From: Mesorhizobium huakuii
GTDB taxonomy: Bacteria; Pseudomonadota; Alphaproteobacteria; Rhizobiales; Rhizobiaceae
Length of the DNA stretch: 64,000 nt
NCBI RefSeq assembly: GCF_030160235.1
Contig: NZ_BSNY01000055.1
Span: forward strand, 62,001 to 126,000
Direction of reading: 5' to 3'
Positions 63,410 to 64,000 of the stretch are shown here, in pieces. Each line of letters opens with the position of its first letter. Position 1 is the stretch's first letter. The notes under the pieces are model-generated. The model was not told the DNA's origin. It saw nothing but the letters and a program-made list of their open reading frames with translations, and did not search any database. Both the position numbers and the translations under genes were made by a program.

Positions 63410-63904
63410 ATGAGCGATACAAACGCCTCGTTTCAGGCTGACGAGCCCTTCTTTCACGCATTGCTGACCCCACACCGGTCGCTGGGCAGGACGGGTTTCC
63501 TGGTCCTGATGGGTGCGCTGTCGTTTGGCTGGCTGGTGACCGGCGCGTTTTTCCTGTCGCGTGGCGCATGGCCGGTATTCGGCTTCTTCGGCCTCGACGT
63601 GGTCGCCGTCTACATCGCCTTCCGCGTCAACTACCGCGCCGCCCGCGCCCGCGAGGAAGTGTCGGTCTCGCGCACCACCCTAGACATCCGCAAGACAGCC
63701 CCTTCGGGAAAATCGGAAGCCCACCGCTTCAACCCGTTCTGGGCACGGTTTTCGGTCGCCCGTCACGCCGAGATCGGCATCACCAAAATGACGGTTGAAG
63801 GCCAAGGCCAGAATGTGCCGATCGGCGGCTTTCTCGATCCCGAGTCCCGCGAGAGTTTTGCGACGGCCTTTTCGCGCGCGCTGGCGACCGCCAAGGCGCG
63901 CTGA
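63410..63904 (+). CDS. DUF2244-family membrane protein
   Basis: 164 residues with two spans (about 35-52 and 57-75) after a short cytoplasmic N terminus, then a beta-rich cytoplasmic domain (VSVSRTTLDIRKTAPSGKSEAHRFNPFWARFSV). The pattern LTPHRSLGRTGF and the PxxxG/FGLD loop between the spans match DUF2244, often found near cytochrome-oxidase or nth genes in alphaproteobacteria. The function is unknown. The ATG at 63410 has no ribosome site but lies right after a strong -10 element. Confidence 0.9.
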   Translation: MSDTNASFQADEPFFHALLTPHRSLGRTGFLVLMGALSFGWLVTGAFFLSRGAWPVFGFFGLDVVAVYIAFRVNYRAARAREEVSVSRTTLDIRKTAPSGKSEAHRFNPFWARFSVARHAEIGITKMTVEGQGQNVPIGGFLDPESRESFATAFSRALATAKAR

Positions 63905-63906
63905 AT

Positions 63907-64000
63907 CTAGAACCGGTACCGCAAGAGCCTGCCGACCTTGCGCAGCGCCGGAATATGTTTCCACAGGCGAACGAACAGTTTGGCGGACCAGCCCATGCGG
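63907..64000 (-). CDS. C-terminal fragment of an unidentified protein
   Basis: The minus strand is open from the window edge to TAG at 63907-63909 and gives about 31 residues, ending in a basic, amphipathic tail (KLFVRLWKHIPALRKVGRLL, then RYRF). It is convergent with the DUF2244 gene, 2 bp between stops. The basic helical end would suit a membrane-associated enzyme, but no family can be assigned from this piece. Confidence 0.5.
   Translation of the reverse strand, partial: RMGWSAKLFVRLWKHIPALRKVGRLLRYRF

Overview
The window is high-GC chromosomal DNA from an alphaproteobacterium of the order Hyphomicrobiales (Rhizobiales), most likely Mesorhizobium or a close relative. This rests on the soxBDAG-type sarcosine oxidase operon, IalB, DUF992, DUF982 and DUF6894 genes, a ubiE-ubiB-coaBC run, and dispersed palindromic repeats that I recognise from Mesorhizobium-like genomes. 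No phage, transposase, integrase or CRISPR array was seen. The genus is an inference; no 16S rRNA lies in the window.

Layout. 0-5 kb: a small exported protein behind a triple CGTAC-NN-GTACG palindrome, an AraC regulator divergent from an SDR, and a ThuA-like / Gfo-Idh-MocA pair with a LacI-type palindrome at its start. 4.7-10.3 kb: sarcosine oxidase operon soxB-(unknown gene)-soxD-soxA-soxG on the minus strand. 10.4-16.7 kb: YrdB-like protein, SDR, SET-domain protein, ribosomal protein S21, TPR lipoprotein, a DUF992 pair and an MFS transporter. 16.7-25 kb: a complete Kdp potassium system (a 26-aa microprotein, kdpF, kdpA, a 69-aa extra protein, kdpB, kdpC, kdpD, kdpE). 25-30.3 kb: stress-type and accessory small genes (YciE/DUF892, Crp/Fnr, DUF6894, DUF982, acyltransferase) and tRNA-Ser(GGA).

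32-42.7 kb is a nucleoside uptake and salvage region: a BMP-family ABC importer, then cdd, punA and deoA on the plus strand, with upp and add on the minus strand. Imported nucleosides would be deaminated and phosphorolysed to bases and (deoxy)ribose-1-phosphate. 42.8-46.8 kb carries ubiE, ubiB and a coaBC with an unusual N-terminal ribbon-helix-helix (FitA/antitoxin-like) domain. A palindrome matching RHH-type half-sites lies inside the coaBC promoter. 46.8-49 kb: IalB, a Q-rich exported protein and a NUDIX hydrolase.

48.8-62.6 kb holds two tripartite tricarboxylate transporters. The first (minus strand, IclR regulator divergent) continues into a CoA-transferase and a citrate-synthase-fold lyase, which reads as an import, CoA-activation and cleavage pathway for a carboxylic acid. 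The second (plus strand) is transport only. Between them lie a GGDEF-EAL sensor, a GNAT acetyltransferase, an OmdA-like protein and a DUF2214 protein. The window ends with nth, a DUF2244 gene and the tail of an unidentified gene.

The strongest leads for new biology are the RHH-CoaBC fusion with its operator, the two extra small Kdp-operon proteins, and the unknown gene inside the sarcosine oxidase operon.
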